Shown here one piece after another: positions 50,786-59,705 of a DNA stretch of 64,000 nucleotides (its first letter is position 1; each line of letters opens with the position of its first letter). The position numbers were made by a program, and so were the translations under genes. The stretch is from contig CAKOMR010000005.1 of the NCBI GenBank assembly GCA_934096705.1, positions 1-64,000 of the forward strand, given 5' to 3'. Origin of the DNA: an uncultured Bacilli bacterium. GTDB lineage: Bacteria > Bacillota_I > Bacilli_A > RF39 > UBA660. The notes under the pieces are model-generated. The model did not search any database. It saw nothing but the letters and a program-made list of their open reading frames with translations, and was not told the DNA's origin.

Positions 50786-51360
50786 TAATCTTCTTTTTTT
50801 ATGATGTCGTCAATTAGACCATATTTTTTAGCTTCTATTGCACTCATGTAATAATCATTTTCTGTATCTTTTTCGATTTTTTTTATACTTTGTTTAGTGT
50901 TTTTTGCTAAAATTTTATTTATTAAGGCTTTTGTTTTTATGATTCTTTCACTTTGAATTTTTATGTTGCTAGCTTTACCTTCGACACCACCTAAGGGTTC
51001 ATGAATCATAATTTCAGTATTTTCTAACGCAAACCTTTTATCACCACTTGAAAGTAAAAAAGCGCCCATACTTGCACATAAACCAATGCCAATTGTTATA
51101 ACATTACTTTTAATATATTTTAAAGTGTCATAAATTGCAAGTCCCGCAGAAACGGAACCACCTGGAGAGTTAATATATAAATAAATATCTTTACTATTTT
51201 CTTTATCAAGATAAAGTAATTCTCCGATAATTATGTTTGCACTAATATCATTAATTTCTCCTGTTAGAAAGATTATTCTATAAGTAAGTAATAAAGAATA
51301 TAAATCATAAGAGTATTCATGATTATTATTTTGTTTTAAAATCATTGGAATTGTATGCAT
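50782..51360 (-). CDS. clpP: ATP-dependent Clp protease proteolytic subunit
   Basis: ClpP forms the proteolytic chamber used with ClpX or ClpC. The 192 residues carry Ser97 in GLCASMGAFLL, His120 in EIMIHEPLGG and an Asp in TENDYYMSAIEA, the catalytic triad, and end in YGLIDDIIKKE. It is the only minus-strand gene right of oriC, so it is head-on to replication. No CtsR-like operator is visible upstream. Its stop overlaps that of divIC. Confidence 0.95.
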   Translation of the reverse strand: MHTIPMILKQNNNHEYSYDLYSLLLTYRIIFLTGEINDISANIIIGELLYLDKENSKDIYLYINSPGGSVSAGLAIYDTLKYIKSNVITIGIGLCASMGAFLLSSGDKRFALENTEIMIHEPLGGVEGKASNIKIQSERIIKTKALINKILAKNTKQSIKKIEKDTENDYYMSAIEAKKYGLIDDIIKKEDY

Positions 51361-51473
51361 TTAATTTTTCACCTATAAATATAATAATAAAAAGTTAAAA
51401 AAAATATTCATATTTTATAGATTTATTAATAAAAATATGGTATTGTTAGTAATGTAAAATAAGGGGCTAAAAT

Positions 51474-53123
51474 ATGAATAATGTAACTGTGACATTAAGT
51501 GATGGTAGTACTATTGATACATTAAAAAATACAACTTATTATGAGTTAAGCAGAAATTGTGACAATGCGGATAATATCATTGGTGTTTTAGTGGGCAATA
51601 AAGTAATTTCACTGAATGATAAGATAACTAAAAATGAAAATATTTCTTTTATAGATTTAACAAATTCTTATGGTAATAGAATCTATGTTGCTGGTTTAAA
51701 AATGATATTTGAGTATGCTACGAAAAAGGTATTTCCAGATATAAAAGTAAATTATTCTTATAATGTTCCCAAAGGAATAATAGCTTCTTTAAAAAGCAAT
51801 CGAATTTTAAGCAAGGAAGATATTAATAAAATACATAAAAAGATGCGTGAAACTGTAGATAATAACATTCGTTTCGAAAAGTTAATAATTAAGAATGCCG
51901 ATGCGATAAGTTATTATGAAGATATAGGAAACTTAGTAAAAGCCAATAATATTCGTAATATCGTCGATCCTACAGTTGTTTTATATGAACTGGATGATTT
52001 AATTAATTATTATTATTCTGAAATGCCTTATTCAACAGGCGTATTAAATAAATTTGACATGTTATATTTAAAAGACAATGTTGTTGTTATAATATATCCT
52101 GAGGAAAATTCTAATGGTAGTCTTCCTGAGTATGTTAATTATGATGGAATTATTAATTCATATAATGAAGGTCAAAAATGGCTTGATATAATGAAAGTTC
52201 CATATATAAAAGATGTTAATAATGAAATATGTAATAGTAAAATTGGCGACTTTGTAAAATCATGTGAATTAAATTTTAACATTGCTATTAATGAAACTGC
52301 TAAAATAATATCAGATAATAAAAATATTAAATGTGTAATGATTTCAGGCCCTAGTTCTAGTGGAAAAACAACTATTACTAAAAGGCTCGCTTCATATTTT
52401 AAAATATACGGATTGGACCCAATAGTTATTTCAATAGATGATTATTTTCATGAAAGAAAAGATAATCCGAAAGATGCAAATGGTGAAAATGATTATGAGT
52501 GTTTAGAAGCTACAGATATTAATTATTTAACTAATGATGTTATGAAAATATTTAATGGAGAAGTTGTTACATTACCAAAATATAATTTTATAACTGGTTG
52601 CAAAGAGCTTTCTTCAAAAAAGGTAAAGCTTAAAGATAATAGTATAATTTTATTTGAAGGGTTACATGCTATAAATGATAGGTTAATGCCATTTATTCCA
52701 GATAATATGAAATATAAAATTTATGTAAGTCCATTTATTCCGATAAGTGTTGATGAGCAAAATTTTATATCAAACAATGATTTAAGATTATTAAGGCGTA
52801 TTGTAAGGGATTTTAGAACAAGAGGATATGATGTTGCAAGTACAATTAAGAATACTAAAAAAGTTAGAATAGGTGAAGAGAAATATATAATACCATTAAT
52901 ACCGAATGCAGATAAGATTATAAATACATCCCTTTCATATGAAGTAGGTATTTTGAAAGTATTTGTAGAACCTTTACTATATTCTGTACCAATAACTTCG
53001 CCTTATTATGGTGAAGCAAGAAGGCTATTAAGTTTTTTAAAACAATTTTTTACAATAAGTAGTGAATATATTCCAAAGGATTCAATATTAAGAGAGTTTA
53101 TAGGAGGTAGTGAATATGATTAG
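51474..53123 (+). CDS. TGS-domain uridine-kinase-like nucleoside kinase
   Basis: 549 residues. The N-terminal part resembles the TGS and second additional domains of ThrRS (about 1-200, LSDGSTIDTLKNTTYYEL). The C-terminal half is a phosphoribulokinase/uridine-kinase P-loop domain with GPSSSGKTT (about 293-301), SIDDYFHER and FEGLHAIND. I recall this fusion as common in Clostridia and related Firmicutes, annotated as nucleoside kinase; its true substrate is unclear. The TGS part may sense or bind nucleotides. The stop overlaps the gap ribosome-site region. Confidence 0.9.
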   Translation: MNNVTVTLSDGSTIDTLKNTTYYELSRNCDNADNIIGVLVGNKVISLNDKITKNENISFIDLTNSYGNRIYVAGLKMIFEYATKKVFPDIKVNYSYNVPKGIIASLKSNRILSKEDINKIHKKMRETVDNNIRFEKLIIKNADAISYYEDIGNLVKANNIRNIVDPTVVLYELDDLINYYYSEMPYSTGVLNKFDMLYLKDNVVVIIYPEENSNGSLPEYVNYDGIINSYNEGQKWLDIMKVPYIKDVNNEICNSKIGDFVKSCELNFNIAINETAKIISDNKNIKCVMISGPSSSGKTTITKRLASYFKIYGLDPIVISIDDYFHERKDNPKDANGENDYECLEATDINYLTNDVMKIFNGEVVTLPKYNFITGCKELSSKKVKLKDNSIILFEGLHAINDRLMPFIPDNMKYKIYVSPFIPISVDEQNFISNNDLRLLRRIVRDFRTRGYDVASTIKNTKKVRIGEEKYIIPLIPNADKIINTSLSYEVGILKVFVEPLLYSVPITSPYYGEARRLLSFLKQFFTISSEYIPKDSILREFIGGSEYD

Positions 53124-54126
53124 AGTAGCAATTAATGGTTTTGGAAGAATTGGAAGACTTGCCTTTAGGCAAATGATAACTTCTACAGAATTTGATATAG
53201 TAGCAATAAATAATAAAGACATAGATGGGGAATCTGCAGCTTATTTAATAAAATATGATTCTGTTCATGGAACATTTCATGAAAATGAAATATCCTATGA
53301 AGATAATACTTTAGTAATAGCTGGGGTAAAAAAAATTCCTCTATATTCAGAATTAGATCCTGAAAAATTGCCTTGGAAGGATTTAAATGTTGACTTGGTC
53401 TTAGAATGCACAGGAGCATTTACGGCATATGACGATGCGTATAAACACATCAAAGCTGGAGCTAAAAAGGTACTTATTTCTGCTCCAGGGAAAGGACAAA
53501 TGCCCACAATTGTAGCAAATGTTAATGATGATAGTATTAATAATGAAGATAATATTATAAGTGCTTCAAGTTGTACAACAAATTGCCTTGCTCCTTTACT
53601 TAAAATTATAAGTGATAATTTTGGTATCGAAAAAGGATTCATGAGTACAATTCATGCATATACTGCAGATCAAAATTCATTAGATAATTTTCATAAGAAA
53701 GGTGTTAATTCAAGAAGAGGTAGGGCCAGTGCACATAACATAGTTCCAACTTCAACTGGTGCTGCTAAATCAATTGGCTTAGTAATTCCTGAATTAAAAG
53801 GAAAAATGGACGGAATCGCTTATAGAGTACCTACTATTGATGGCTCTATGGTAGATGTTACACTTGAACTTTCAAAAAACGTAACCATTGAGCAAATTAA
53901 TAATACTATAAAAAATAATCAATCAGAAAGTATTGTATATTCAGAAGCACCACTTGTATCTACTGATGTTATTGGTAGAAAATGTGGTTGTTTATTCGAT
54001 AGTTTACTTACAAATATTGTTGAACATAATGGAAAACAATTAGTTAAAATTACAGCTTGGTATGATAATGAATATGGTTATACTGCTCAAATGTTAAGAA
54101 CTGCAATTAAGATGTTTAAATGTTAA
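53116..54126 (+). CDS. gap: glyceraldehyde-3-phosphate dehydrogenase
   Basis: GAPDH makes 1,3-bisphosphoglycerate in glycolysis. The 336 residues have the NAD fold INGFGRIGR, the catalytic SASSCTTNCLAPL with Cys153, the partner His in STIHAYTADQ, and WYDNEYGY at the C-terminus. At the position that binds the adenosine ribose, most NAD-dependent enzymes have Asp (VAINDL); here it is Asn33 (VAINNK), which may loosen NAD preference. The ATG with GGAGG at 8 nt is preferred to an overlapping GTG. It precedes pgk. Confidence 0.97.
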   Translation: MIRVAINGFGRIGRLAFRQMITSTEFDIVAINNKDIDGESAAYLIKYDSVHGTFHENEISYEDNTLVIAGVKKIPLYSELDPEKLPWKDLNVDLVLECTGAFTAYDDAYKHIKAGAKKVLISAPGKGQMPTIVANVNDDSINNEDNIISASSCTTNCLAPLLKIISDNFGIEKGFMSTIHAYTADQNSLDNFHKKGVNSRRGRASAHNIVPTSTGAAKSIGLVIPELKGKMDGIAYRVPTIDGSMVDVTLELSKNVTIEQINNTIKNNQSESIVYSEAPLVSTDVIGRKCGCLFDSLLTNIVEHNGKQLVKITAWYDNEYGYTAQMLRTAIKMFKC

Positions 54127-54137
54127 GCATCTTTTTT
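54111..54137 (+). terminator. intrinsic terminator of gap, overlapping its stop
   Basis: GATGTTTAA/TTAAGCATC (one T-G) with a 3-nt loop and six T residues; the last codons and stop are in the stem. Confidence 0.85.
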
Positions 54138-54139
54138 AA

Positions 54140-54168
54140 TTGCAAAAGATTAATATATTTGCTAAAAT
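54140..54168 (+). promoter_or_regulatory. sigma-A promoter of pgk
   Basis: TTGCAA-17-TAAAAT, 25 nt before the pgk ATG and directly after the gap terminator. Confidence 0.7.
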
Positions 54169-54193
54169 TAATTTAGATAAAGGGTGTTGATAA

Positions 54194-55321
54194 ATGAAAT
54201 TTATTGATGAAGAAAAATTTTATAATAAAAAAATTATTATTAGATGTGATTTTAATGTTCCAATAAAAGATGGTAAAATTATGGATAATACTAAAATAGT
54301 CAAGAGTTTAAAGACAATTAAATATTTTTTAGAAAATAATTCTGTAATTTTATTAAGCCATATGGGTAGAATTAAAACTAGAGAAGATAAAATTTATAAT
54401 ACCCTAAAACCTGTTGCAGATGAACTTAGTAATCTATTAAACAAGGAAGTAACTTTTGTTTCATCACCAGTTGGAATGGATGTAATTAAAGCGTGCAAAG
54501 ATATGCAAAATGGTGACGTAGTACTTTTAGAAAATACTAGATTTTGTGATTATCCAGAAAAACTCGAAAGTAAAAATGATAAAAATCTAGCTAATTATTG
54601 GTCTATTTTAGGTGATGTATTTGTTGTAGATGCTTTTGCATCTTTACATAGAGCTCATGCTTCAGTTGCGGGAATTTCTGAGTTTTTGCCAACATATTAT
54701 GGTTTTTTAGTAAAAGAAGAGCTTAAAAATTTAAAACCACTTATAACAGATATACAACGACCTTTTACTGTGTTTATGGGCGGTGCAAAAGTAGATGATA
54801 AACTAGGATATATTAAAGATCTATTAAAAAAGTGCGATTATTTGTTAGTTGGCGGTGGAATTGCAAATTCATTTTTGTTTGCTTGTGGCTTTGATGTAAT
54901 GGATAGTTTGTGCACTAATGATGAGATCACTATATTAGAAATAAAAAGTTTAATAAAAGAATTTAGAAATAAAATAGTCTTACCGATTGATTTTGTAATT
55001 GATGAAGACAAAATATTAGATTTAAATACTAAATCAATTAATAAATATATTAGTTATTTTCAAAAGAGCAAAACAATTTTTATTAATGGAACCTGTGGGG
55101 TATTTGAAAATGAAAATTATGCAACGGGTACGAAAAACTTGTTTTCTTCACTTCAAAATATTGATGCATACAAAGTTGCTGGTGGCGGAGATACTTTGAA
55201 TGCAATTAATAAGTTTGGGTTAAGCGATAATTTTTCTTTTTTGTCAAGTGGTGGAGGAGCTTCACTTGAATATATTAGCAGTGATCATTTAAAAGGAATG
55301 GATTTTATAGAAAATAAATAA
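54194..55321 (+). CDS. pgk: phosphoglycerate kinase
   Basis: Pgk makes ATP from 1,3-bisphosphoglycerate. The 375 residues include IIRCDFNVPIKDGKI, LLSHMGRIKTR, FVVDAFASLHRAHAS, the ATP-site GGAKVDDKLGYIK and the C-terminal KVAGGGDTLNAINKFG loop followed by SSGGGASLEYI. It is about 20 residues shorter than the usual 394, with no motif missing. GTTGATAAATG is at the start; the ribosome site is GGGTGTTG. The next gene, spo0A, has its own promoter. Confidence 0.97.
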   Translation: MKFIDEEKFYNKKIIIRCDFNVPIKDGKIMDNTKIVKSLKTIKYFLENNSVILLSHMGRIKTREDKIYNTLKPVADELSNLLNKEVTFVSSPVGMDVIKACKDMQNGDVVLLENTRFCDYPEKLESKNDKNLANYWSILGDVFVVDAFASLHRAHASVAGISEFLPTYYGFLVKEELKNLKPLITDIQRPFTVFMGGAKVDDKLGYIKDLLKKCDYLLVGGGIANSFLFACGFDVMDSLCTNDEITILEIKSLIKEFRNKIVLPIDFVIDEDKILDLNTKSINKYISYFQKSKTIFINGTCGVFENENYATGTKNLFSSLQNIDAYKVAGGGDTLNAINKFGLSDNFSFLSSGGGASLEYISSDHLKGMDFIENK

Positions 55322-55338
55322 ATCTATTCTTTTTTTTC

Positions 55339-55353
55339 AAAATTCGACAAAAA
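55339..55353. promoter_or_regulatory. Spo0A box upstream of spo0A
   Basis: AAAATTCGACAAAAA, identical to the 15-mers at oriC and upstream of csp. It lies about 37 nt upstream of the spo0A -35, suiting autoregulation. Confidence 0.7.
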
Positions 55354-55389
55354 TTTACGTAAATAGTCATATATTTACAAAATATTTAC

Positions 55390-55418
55390 TTGCTTTTTGT
55401 ATTAATATGTTATATTAT
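55390..55418 (+). promoter_or_regulatory. sigma-A promoter of spo0A
   Basis: TTGCTT-17-TATTAT, 37 nt before the ATG, with AAAGAGGAAA as ribosome site. Confidence 0.75.
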
Positions 55419-55455
55419 CTAGTTGTGTGGCGGTAATTTATAGGAAAGAGGAAAC

Positions 55456-56205
55456 ATGAAAAATAGCATACGCACAATAATTGTAGATGATAATGTAGTA
55501 GCCGTAAATAACTTAAAAAATCATTTTAGTAATAATGACAATATCAAAGTAGTAGCATCATTTCTTAATGGTGAAGAAGCTTTAGAGTATATAGTAAATC
55601 ATAAAGACAGCATAGATTTATTAATTCTTGAATTATTAGTGCCAAGAATGGATGGAGCAACTTTATTAGAAGAAATAAAATTAAGGGGTATTAATTTAAA
55701 ATGTATAGTTACCTCAAGTTATAAGGATACTAAATTAATAAATGATTGTAGTTCATATAATATTTCTTACTATTTAATTAAGCCTTATAGTATTATATCT
55801 TTAGAAAAAAGAATTAATGAAACCTTTGAAAACAAGCCATTACTTTTCAAAAATAATAGTTTAGATTTAGAGGTGAGCCAGTTATTACACAATTTAGGCA
55901 TTCCCTCTCATATAAGAGGATATAAATACATTAGAGATGGAATAATGATTATTTTTAATAATGATTCAGTTTCACTAGTTACTAAAGAAATATACCCTCA
56001 GATAGCATTAAAGTACGAAACAACTCCTTCTAGAGTTGAAAGAGCGATAAGGCATGCAATAGAAGTAAGCTGGATAAGAGGAGATATTAACTTAATGGAA
56101 GAATTATTTGGTTTTAGTGTAAGCTGTGATAAATCAAAACCTACAAATTCAGAGTTTTTAACTACTATAGCGGATCGCATAAAATTAGATAATAAGGCTT
56201 TTTAA
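55456..56205 (+). CDS. spo0A: sporulation master regulator Spo0A with Glu at the phosphoacceptor site
   Basis: Spo0A switches cells into sporulation. The 249 residues have a receiver domain (about 5-125) and a Spo0A_C DNA-binding domain (about 140-249). The latter holds TPSRVERAIRHAIEVSW, almost identical to Bacillus. In the receiver, the acidic pocket IIVDDN and Lys of YLIKPY are present, but the phosphoacceptor position reads LLILELLVPRMDG: Glu59 (codon GAA) replaces the Asp of the family LDIIMP motif. It may therefore act without phosphorylation. The switch Thr region is VTSS instead of LTA. A Spo0A box and promoter lie upstream. Confidence 0.95.
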   Translation: MKNSIRTIIVDDNVVAVNNLKNHFSNNDNIKVVASFLNGEEALEYIVNHKDSIDLLILELLVPRMDGATLLEEIKLRGINLKCIVTSSYKDTKLINDCSSYNISYYLIKPYSIISLEKRINETFENKPLLFKNNSLDLEVSQLLHNLGIPSHIRGYKYIRDGIMIIFNNDSVSLVTKEIYPQIALKYETTPSRVERAIRHAIEVSWIRGDINLMEELFGFSVSCDKSKPTNSEFLTTIADRIKLDNKAF

Positions 56206-56206
56206 T

Positions 56207-56230
56207 AAAATTACCAAGCGTAATTTTTTT
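56207..56230 (+). terminator. intrinsic terminator of spo0A
   Basis: AAAATTAC/GTAATTTT stem, CAAGC loop, continuing into eight T residues right after the stop. Confidence 0.85.
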
Positions 56231-56237
56231 TATGTAT

Positions 56238-56266
56238 TTGAAAAAAAAATAAGTATGTGATATTAT
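56238..56266 (+). promoter_or_regulatory. sigma-A promoter of gpmI
   Basis: TTGAAA-17-TATTAT, 22 nt before the gpmI start. Confidence 0.75.
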
Positions 56267-56288
56267 TTTTTTAGAAAGAATTGATTTT

Positions 56289-57800
56289 ATGAAAAAAATA
56301 TTAACAATTATATTTGATGGATTTGGAATCCGAAATGATGAAGATGGTAATGCAATAAAAAAGGCTAATATGGTAAATTTTAATGAGTTTTATAATAAAT
56401 ATCCTCATTCAACTTTACATGCTAGTGGTCATTATGTAGGCTTATACGATGGACAATTTGGAAATAGTGAAATTGGTCACATGACAATTGGTGCTGGAAG
56501 AAGAATTTATTCTAGAGAAGTATTAACAGATAAATTTTTGGAAAATTTAGATGCTTGTACTAATGAATCATTTATGAATTTAAAAAATAATATAAATAAA
56601 AGAGTTCATATCATGGGTTTAGCAAGTGATGGCAACGTTCACGCTGGCATTGATGACTTTATTAATTTATATAATTATTTACTTAAACTAGGATTTAAAG
56701 AAATTTATTTTCATTTAATTACCGATGGAAGGGATACCGATACGCAATCTTCCTATAAATATATATCAATAATTGAATCTATTATAAAGAAAAACAAAGT
56801 TGGATCAATATCTACAATATGTGGAAGATACTATGCTATGGATAGGGATGCTAACTATGATAGAACTAAATTATATTATGATTTAATAACTAAGGGCAGT
56901 TCAGTTGAAATATTAAATGCTCAGGCAGCAATTAATGCAAGTTATGAAAAAGGTGTTACAGATGAGTTTATTAAACCAATGCTTTTAGATCATAATGGAT
57001 TAATAAAAGATGGCGACATTTTATTTTGGATGAATTATAGAACTGATAGAAGCAAACAGATTTTGCTTGCATTAACTAATCAAAAATTTAATGAATTTTC
57101 AACAGTTGAAATGCCAAATTTAGAATTATTTACTTTCTTTAATCATGATAAATCCATTAAAGCAAATGTTTTGATAGAAGAACCTAAAGTTGAAAATAGT
57201 TTAGGGCTTTATTTTTCAAAACTTGGACTAACTCAGGCAAGAATTGCTGAAAGTGAAAAATATCCACATGTAACATATTTTTTTGATGAGGGTTATGAAG
57301 GAAAACTTCCTGGGACAGATAAATTCCATATACCATCTCCAGATGTTGCTACTTACGATTTAAAACCTGAAATGAGTGCAGTTAGTGTGACAAAAAAAGT
57401 AATTACATGTATGGAACAAGATTATGATTTTATATTAGTAAATTTTGCAAATCCAGATATGGTAGGACATACTGGCAGTATGGATGCCGCAACTAAAGCA
57501 TGCATGGCTGTGGATATATGTTTTAGTAAAATTATTCAGGCAGCTGAAGATAATTTCTATACGATAGTACTTCTCGCAGATCATGGGAATGCTGATACAA
57601 TGATAAATGCGGATGGAAGCGTATGTACAACGCATAGTTTAGCTGATGTGCCATTTGTTATAAGCGATGATAAGTTAAAATTAAAAGAAGAAGGCGATTT
57701 GACAAATGTGGCGCCAACAATACTTGATTATATGGATATTTCCATACCAGAAGAAATGTCAGGAGAATCATTAATAATAAGTGATAAGAAAGCAATTTAA
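56289..57800 (+). CDS. gpmI: 2,3-bisphosphoglycerate-independent phosphoglycerate mutase
   Basis: GpmI interconverts 3- and 2-phosphoglycerate using two Mn2+ ions. The 503 residues have the metal-binding IIFDGFG start, the catalytic Ser60 in GQFGNSEIGHMTIGAGR, GLASDGNVHAG, TDGRDTDTQS and the C-terminal LLADHGNADTM and TTHS ligands. In spore formers this Mn- and pH-sensitive enzyme lets 3-PGA build up in the forespore. No tpiA lies between pgk and gpmI; spo0A occupies that gap. Confidence 0.97.
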   Translation: MKKILTIIFDGFGIRNDEDGNAIKKANMVNFNEFYNKYPHSTLHASGHYVGLYDGQFGNSEIGHMTIGAGRRIYSREVLTDKFLENLDACTNESFMNLKNNINKRVHIMGLASDGNVHAGIDDFINLYNYLLKLGFKEIYFHLITDGRDTDTQSSYKYISIIESIIKKNKVGSISTICGRYYAMDRDANYDRTKLYYDLITKGSSVEILNAQAAINASYEKGVTDEFIKPMLLDHNGLIKDGDILFWMNYRTDRSKQILLALTNQKFNEFSTVEMPNLELFTFFNHDKSIKANVLIEEPKVENSLGLYFSKLGLTQARIAESEKYPHVTYFFDEGYEGKLPGTDKFHIPSPDVATYDLKPEMSAVSVTKKVITCMEQDYDFILVNFANPDMVGHTGSMDAATKACMAVDICFSKIIQAAEDNFYTIVLLADHGNADTMINADGSVCTTHSLADVPFVISDDKLKLKEEGDLTNVAPTILDYMDISIPEEMSGESLIISDKKAI

Positions 57801-57816
57801 AAAATTGTTTTTTTTA
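57789..57816 (+). terminator. intrinsic terminator of gpmI, overlapping its stop
   Basis: AAAGCAATTT/AAATTGTTTT (one G-T) with a 3-nt loop, followed by T residues. Confidence 0.7.
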
Positions 57817-57837
57817 TGATAAATTTAGAAAAAACAC

Positions 57838-57867
57838 TTGCAATCCCGCATAAATATATGGTATTAT
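57838..57867 (+). promoter_or_regulatory. sigma-A promoter of the S10 operon
   Basis: TTGCAA-18-TATTAT, giving a leader of about 125 nt before rpsJ. Confidence 0.7.
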
Positions 57868-57874
57868 TAATTTT

Positions 57875-57999
57875 GTATGACTGCGATGATGTGCGAGGTT
57901 GCTGATACACTAGGAATAGTTGGTAAATATATTTCTTGTGTTTCGGGTAATTTGTACGGAGCAAGCCTATATTTAAATATAGACGAAAGGAGAACAAAA
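57875..57999 (+). promoter_or_regulatory. structured leader RNA of the S10 operon
   Basis: A long untranslated leader with paired blocks: TGTGCGAGGTTGC...ACAC upstream, GTGTTTCGGG and TGTACGGAGCAAGCC downstream (GGTTGC can pair with GCAAGCC). An exact palindrome CTATATTTAAATATAG (57967-57982) lies before the AAAGGAG site. The GTGCGAGGTTGC and TACGGAGCAAG blocks resemble, from memory, rpsJ leaders in other Bacilli. It is probably an autoregulatory r-protein leader; the effector is not shown. Confidence 0.6.
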
Positions 58000-58003
58000 A
58001 AAT

Positions 58004-58312
58004 ATGGCAAAGCAAGAAATTCGTATTACTTTGAAAGCATATGACCACAGAATACTTGATGTAGCTGCTGGAAAAATATGTGAAACAGTAAAAAGAACTG
58101 GAGGAGAAATATCTGGACCGGTACCTCTACCTACTGAAATTGAAAAATTTACAGTATTAAGAGCTGTACACAAATATAAAGATTCTCGTGAACAATTTGA
58201 AAGAAGAACTCACAAGAGACTTATAGATATTAAAAATCCAAGTAAAGAAACGGTTGATGCGCTAACTCATTTAGATTTACCAAGTGGCGTTCAAATCAAT
58301 ATTAAATTATAA
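58004..58312 (+). CDS. rpsJ: 30S ribosomal protein S10
   Basis: S10 sits in the 30S head and also forms the antitermination complex with NusB. The 102 residues include IRITLKAYDHRILD, GPVPLPTEIEKFTVLR and the HKRLIDIKNPS loop, all canonical. It is first of the S10 operon with a long structured leader. AAAGGAG lies about 14 nt before the ATG, somewhat far. Confidence 0.98.
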   Translation: MAKQEIRITLKAYDHRILDVAAGKICETVKRTGGEISGPVPLPTEIEKFTVLRAVHKYKDSREQFERRTHKRLIDIKNPSKETVDALTHLDLPSGVQINIKL

Positions 58313-58332
58313 TAAAAGGAAGGAAAGAAAAA

Positions 58333-59061
58333 ATGAAAGGAATCTTAGGACGTAAAGTTGGAATGACTAGCGTATTTACTAAAGAAGGAAGACTTTTACC
58401 TGTTACAGTTATTGAAGTTTTACCTAATAAAGTAATGCAAATTAAAACAGTTGAAAAAGACGGTTATAATGCAATTCAACTTGGCGCTATTGACAAAAAA
58501 GAATCTAGAGCCACTAAGGCTGAAATCGGAAGTGCAAAAAAAGCAAATACAACTCCTAAGCGCTTCTTAAAAGAAATAAGAGATTTTGAAGGCTCTTATA
58601 ATGTAGGAGATGAGATTGCTGCAAATTTATTTACAGTAGGAGAAATAGTTGATGTAACTGGAACTACAAAAGGTAAAGGATTTGCTGGTGTTATTAAAAG
58701 ACACAATCAATCTAGAGGACCTATGGGACATGGATCACATTACCATAGAAGACCAGGATCTCTTGGAACAATGCTTCCTAAAAGAGTTCTTAAAGGTAAA
58801 AAATTAGCTGGACACATGGGTGTTGAAACAGTTACAATTCAAAATCTTGAAGTAATTGAAGCAAACAAAAATGAAAATTACATTTTGATAAGTGGAAATG
58901 TACCTGGCGCAAAAAATTCATTAATTTTAATCAGAACTGCAGTTAAAGGAAATAAGAAAATGAATCCAAAAGAAATTATTTCTTATGAACCAGAAGCAGT
59001 TGCTGATGTAGTTGAAGAAATTACTACTGAAACTAATGAAGTTGTAAAGGAAGACAAGTAG
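58333..59061 (+). CDS. rplC: 50S ribosomal protein L3
   Basis: L3 is an early assembly protein near the peptidyl transferase centre. The 242 residues have KGILGRKVGMTSVF at the start, the extended-loop GKGFAGVIKRHNQSRGPMGHG with HYHRRPGSLG, and a C-terminal acidic extension (about 212-242) longer than in Bacillus. AAGGAAGGAAA precedes the ATG. Confidence 0.98.
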   Translation: MKGILGRKVGMTSVFTKEGRLLPVTVIEVLPNKVMQIKTVEKDGYNAIQLGAIDKKESRATKAEIGSAKKANTTPKRFLKEIRDFEGSYNVGDEIAANLFTVGEIVDVTGTTKGKGFAGVIKRHNQSRGPMGHGSHYHRRPGSLGTMLPKRVLKGKKLAGHMGVETVTIQNLEVIEANKNENYILISGNVPGAKNSLILIRTAVKGNKKMNPKEIISYEPEAVADVVEEITTETNEVVKEDK

Positions 59062-59081
59062 TCTTTTAAAGGAGGATAAAA

Positions 59082-59705
59082 ATGACAAAGATAAGTATTA
59101 ATAATTTAAAAGGCGAAAAAGTAAATGACATTACACTAAATTCTAAAGTATTTGGAATTGAAGTTAATGATCTTGCTATGAAAAAAATGGTTAGACTTCA
59201 ACTTGATGCTTCAAGACAAGGAACTGCTAAAGCGAAAACAAGAAGTGAAGTATCTGGCGGTGGAAGAAAACCATGGAAACAAAAAGGTACTGGTAGAGCA
59301 AGACAAGGTTCTATACGTGCTGCTCAATGGAGAAAAGGTGGAATAGTATTCGGGCCAACTCCTAGAGATTATACATTTAAGATTAATCGAAAAGAAAGAG
59401 TTTTAGCATTAAAGAGTGCTTTAACTAGTAAATTAAATGAAAAGAAATTAATGGTAGTTGATAGTTTAAAACTTAATGATTTAAAAACTAAAACAGGAAT
59501 TGAATTATTAAATAATTTAAAATTAACTGGCAAAATTTTATTCATAGCATCTGAAGATGCAGAAAATTTATATATGTCAACTAGAAATTTGGATAACGTA
59601 CTTGTGTTATTTCCAGATGAAATTAATGTATATGACATATTAAATGCTGATTACATTGTATTTGATGAACCAAGCATTAAAATGGTAGAGGAGGCTCTTA
59701 ATTAA
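59082..59705 (+). CDS. rplD: 50S ribosomal protein L4
   Basis: L4 lines the exit tunnel and in many bacteria represses its own operon. The 207 residues include the tunnel loop GGGRKPWKQKGTGRARQGS and GGIVFGPTPRDY. AGGAGGAT is the ribosome site. The stop overlaps the rplW ATG by one base. It is a candidate effector for the operon leader, by analogy. Confidence 0.98.
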   Translation: MTKISINNLKGEKVNDITLNSKVFGIEVNDLAMKKMVRLQLDASRQGTAKAKTRSEVSGGGRKPWKQKGTGRARQGSIRAAQWRKGGIVFGPTPRDYTFKINRKERVLALKSALTSKLNEKKLMVVDSLKLNDLKTKTGIELLNNLKLTGKILFIASEDAENLYMSTRNLDNVLVLFPDEINVYDILNADYIVFDEPSIKMVEEALN

